Source: Cercis canadensis
Lineage: Eukaryota > Streptophyta > Magnoliopsida > Fabales > Fabaceae
Length of the DNA: 64,000 nt
Direction of reading: 5' to 3'
Assembly (NCBI GenBank): GCA_003255065.1
Contig: QAOA01000370.1
Coordinates: 173,613-237,612 of the forward strand
Both the position numbers and the translations under genes were made by a program. The notes below the pieces were generated by a model. It was given only the letters and a program-made list of their open reading frames with translations, made no database searches and had not been told where the DNA came from. Positions 61,310 through 64,000 of the stretch are shown piece after piece. Within the stretch, counting starts at the first letter, position 1, and each line of letters starts with the position of its first letter.

Positions 61310-62640
61310 CTAAGTCAATCTTTTACATTTTAGTATTGTTAATTTCTTATTCAACCAGTTTAAAATTTAGACTTAATTCATATAAAATTGGATTAAGTTC
61401 TATTTTGAGACACTTTTCGAGCCAATCCTGATTTTAATTTTATTTTATCTTCTCACTTTTTTATTTTTAATTATCTTTTTCTATTTTAAAATTAATATTT
61501 AATNTTATTTTTTTCTATTTTAAAATTAATATTTAATTTAAAAGACAACAAAATAATATTAATAATCGAGCTTGACTGTTTATATTTAGAACTTTATAAA
61601 GTTGGGCTCGAATCTTAAATTAGGTTTGATTAAAGATTAGGTTTTCTTTTTTAGGCTTAATATGACAATGCTAAACTTCAATGTAGATTTAGTAAATACT
61701 TTAATTATTTCAGAAAAAAAAAAAAGAATATTTGATTCATTAGAAAAAATAAAAAGTGGATGCTTTCCTAAGTAGTAATGGTTTTGATAAATGGTTGTTC
61801 GAGTTTTTTGTAGCATGGTTACTAGATAAGTTCAGCTAAATAAGTTTGATTTTTAGCTTTTCTTCTTGAGAAATGTTGTTTATCATTTTGTAATAAATAA
61901 ATTTTGAATGTTGTGAGAAAAAAATACATAAACATATATAAGTTGAATAAATGTGTAGTAGGAAAAAAAAAAGTTGGATACATATGGGGCAGATAAAAGG
62001 AAGAGCTAGTTGTGCTGCAAACGTTATAGATCATGAAGGGAAGTACATCTAAACTATAAAACAAATCAATACTCACATCTTTAGAAAATGTGTAGAAGAT
62101 GTAGAGTTAATATAAGTTGTTAGATTAAAGTTTAATTAAGATTCTATGAAATTTCCATAGATCCAATTAAATTCAATTCTCATCAAGTGTGCATGTTTAT
62201 AAGAAATATTAGAAAAAAATGCTGTCAATGTCAATAAAATACTTTAGTTATTTTGGTGTTCTGATACTATTTGATGATTTTTTTTTTGGTATTATCCTAT
62301 TTGATGATATTTTATAGAGTTCTACATTAAGAATTGATCAAATCTATACCCATGTTCATTGAACACCAAATTTAAGTGCAAGAGTTCGCAAGAGATGGTG
62401 ACATTAAATATTTCACAATTTTCAACTCAATTGTCATGCTTATTCAATTACTTAAGAGGCTGAATGGGGAGCAAATTAAAGCTGGCATTGTATCATGCTA
62501 ATCAAGATGAGTGGCTGAAAGTTTCCTTCCAACGGTCTGCATTTGCTCGGAATTCTTCTATATTACTTCCTGCAGTCATTCCCAAAATTCCAATAGCACA
62601 AAAAACGAAACATTAGAACCAGTTGGACGAGAGTGCCATA
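61310..62640. other. AT-rich intergenic DNA
   Basis: Very AT-rich, no gene seen. A 33-bp TATTTTAAAATTAATATTTAAT-type block is duplicated around a single 'n' at 61504, as at the other single-N joins. Confidence 0.65.
61471..61538. repeat. Duplicated block of about 33 bp around a single N
   Basis: 61471-61503 and 61505-61538 are nearly the same sequence with 'n' at 61504. Likely an unmerged contig overlap. Confidence 0.75.
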
Positions 62641-62654
62641 AACACTAATCTCAT

Positions 62655-62950
62655 TCAGAATTTGACCAGTGTTCCAAGGACAATCAAGAAAGCTATAACA
62701 AAACTTTTAGCTCCATTGATAACCTTATCAAAATTCCATGTGTTAACTCGAATGGAGCCAAACTGACCAAACCTAAGGTAAGAGTCCCGCTGTCGAAGCA
62801 CCCAGTAGTTTTGTGTGGAAGAGTACTTTGAAAACTCCCTTTTTGTCAAAGGGCGACCTCGAACACAAGATCATCTCTTTGCAGAGTGACCCACCAATAA
62901 ATTTTCTCCATGAAGAAATGTGGAAAATGAATCAGTACCATTTAGCTGAA
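62655..62950 (-). other. Unidentified coding-like stretch
   Basis: On the minus strand, after an acceptor-like TGTTTTCAG (about 62950), a frame runs with one stop (about 62875) to a TGA at 62655. The last 64 codons (from MTKREFSKYS) end with a hydrophobic segment FVIAFLIVLGTLV that could be a membrane anchor. I do not recognise it. It lies 130-430 bp after the OEP80-like stop codon on the same strand, so it may be 3' UTR or a decayed exon. Confidence 0.3.
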
Positions 62951-63082
62951 AACATATGAATCAATTACAAGGCAGTCTATTAAATCTCAAAATTGATATT
63001 ATACACAAGTTTCACAAATCTCCTAGGTTAAAAAAATTGGATATACATAACAGTGCAGGACTCATTTATCCTTAGCGGATGT

Positions 63083-63237
63083 TTAATTTCTATGACCAAC
63101 TCCAAAGTGAAACCTCTTGGCTTGCCTATCATTAAAGGCATATTCAAGACGCAGAGGACCCAAAGGTGAGTCTACACGAATTCCAAATCCATATCCATAT
63201 CCACTTCCAGGCTTCGATCTTGCTCCAGCAGGGTCAC
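63083..63237 (-). CDS. OEP80-like (Toc75-V) outer envelope protein, last exon
   Basis: This is the terminal exon of an Omp85/BamA-superfamily beta-barrel protein of the chloroplast outer envelope; OEP80 (Toc75-V) takes part in assembly of envelope proteins. After an AG acceptor (TTTATTAG next to 63237) the exon reads [20 protein letters not shown], then [15 protein letters not shown], and ends FHFGVGHRN with TAA at 63083. The final aromatic-rich strand is the barrel-closing signature of the family. Toc75-III ends similarly, but the GDPAGAR...PGSGYGYG segment fits OEP80 better. Upstream exons should lie to the right, beyond the window; none is recognised up to 64000. Confidence 0.85.
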
Positions 63238-63584
63238 CTAATAAAAACCGAAATATTCAATCTTAAAGAGAAATGTGGTTGCCCAACATCTAGACAGGCA
63301 CTAGCAGTTGAGAGTGAACACCGAAGTAAAAGTTACTCAAATAAGACATATTATAGATATTGTAGTTCAAATTAAGAATAAGCCAAGAAAAGCCAGTCAT
63401 GCTTGTTTAATGACTGTACAACTGCATGTAACTTGATTGCCACCTTGACTGTAAAACCTTAAGAGCCACGTAACTTCGTAAACAAGAAGGGTGAGTCGAG
63501 TTTTTCTAGATCAGAGATATTAAGATAGCATCCATGCCACAATCTCTTCTTGAATACTAGTAATGGAGGATGGGCTACCAATTT
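63238..63584 (-). other. Presumed last intron of the OEP80-like gene
   Basis: AT-rich DNA without an exon I recognise. It starts right at the splice acceptor of the last exon, so it should be intron. Confidence 0.5.
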
Positions 63585-63735
63585 TAGGGATGGCAATGGG
63601 GTGGGGCTCTCACTCCCCATCCCTGCCCCAATGTACAAACCCCATCCCCGGACGGGGATTTATCAAGAGCCCCATCCCCAATCCTCGTTGAATACCCATT
63701 GCCCTGTGCCCCACCCCATTTACCCGGTCATAATT
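63585..63735. mobile_element. GC-rich hAT-like end fragment (candidate)
   Basis: It begins TAGGGATGGCAATGGGGTGG and is full of GGGGATGGGG / CCCCATCCCC words. Such TAGGG(G/A)TGGCAA...GGGG starts are common at ends of plant hAT-type non-autonomous elements. I see no partner end before the window stops. Confidence 0.45.
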
Positions 63736-64000
63736 CACAAGTTTAATCCATCAATCATAATTCTATATTGAAATTCAAGTTTAATCCAACAAGAGAATAT
63801 AAATAATTCTCAAACAATATCATCAAGGATTCAAGATGTTCTCAAGCAACAACAATAAGAAAAGTAATACTCAATCAAAATTATCAAGATTGTTCTCAAA
63901 CAATGATAAAAGCCTCCAAGCAATTAGAATATATAATCCACATGGGTTAGGGTTGCTCTTTGATTTGGGATTAGATTTTTTTTTTTTTGTATATATATAT

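Noticed and set aside
63166-63375. Plus-strand 69-codon frame
   Set aside because: Antisense to the OEP80-like terminal exon.
1-64000. tRNA, rRNA, snoRNA or riboswitch genes
   Set aside because: I looked for tRNA A/B-box pairs with cloverleaf potential and rRNA words and saw none I could support; a tRNAscan/Infernal run would be decisive.

Overview
This is eukaryotic, plant nuclear DNA, most likely from a eudicot. The evidence is split genes with GT-AG introns, a cytosolic ribosomal protein gene (RPL30/eL30) with telo-box and site-II promoter motifs, a chloroplast envelope protein exon (OEP80 type), CCCTAAA-type telomere-like DNA, and plant transposon families (Athila/Tat-like Ty3-gypsy, copia-like LTRs, Helitron, Pack-MULE, MITEs). 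I see no bacterial operon, CRISPR array, rRNA or tRNA. Genes are sparse: one complete gene and one terminal exon, both at the right edge. The rest is repeats and broken gene copies.

Positions 1-30715 (resuming at 43562-43670) are a large tract of degenerate telomere-like heptamers, nearly all in the CCCTAAA orientation. They are not random decay. Large units of about 5.2-6 kb recur almost unchanged (301-5502, 10691-15682, 16936-21182, 21616-27221, 27659-30715), and each carries the same roughly 435-bp TTA-flanked MITE at the same place (ends at 300; 5503, 15683, 21183, 27222). Inside one unit a more diverged repeat of about 2.0-2.3 kb can be followed (near 720-840, 2700-2830 and 5010-5110). 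The array contains an 879-base gap (16057-16935), a flipped 386-bp segment (26272-26657), a microhomology deletion (about 25935) and an island of ordinary DNA with an alanyl-tRNA synthetase gene fragment (6834-8772).

Positions 30716-43561 are a broken Athila/Tat-type Ty3-gypsy complex inserted in that array. A plus-strand copy has a truncated LTR, gag, protease, RT, RNase H, integrase and an extra post-pol ORF, all riddled with stops. It is joined at a CA-rich microhomology to a minus-strand piece (leader with PBS, complete LTR, PPT). A separate solo LTR with a 5-bp target duplication (37169-38595) is nested inside.

Positions 43671-58400 are a mosaic of transposons: a decayed Helitron helicase with a good 3' terminus (46076), a copia-like solo LTR (49322-50461, duplication GCCAA), a Pack-MULE that captured an NPF (nitrate/peptide transporter) gene fragment (51725-53469, 9-bp duplication), a MITE with its own empty site in the neighbouring tandem copy (54507-54812), a copia-like LTR remnant and a foldback element.

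Positions 58400-64000 hold the genes. RPL30 (minus, five coding exons, 112 aa) looks intact. The last exon of an OEP80-like outer-envelope protein gene (minus) lies to its right. Single 'n' characters at 40035, 47417, 48254, 53883, 57796 and 61504 sit between two near-identical copies of the same sequence and look like unmerged contig overlaps, so those duplications should not be trusted. I found no convincing new biochemical system. The most unusual content is the three-level telomere-like satellite with its fossil MITE, and the transposon rearrangements.
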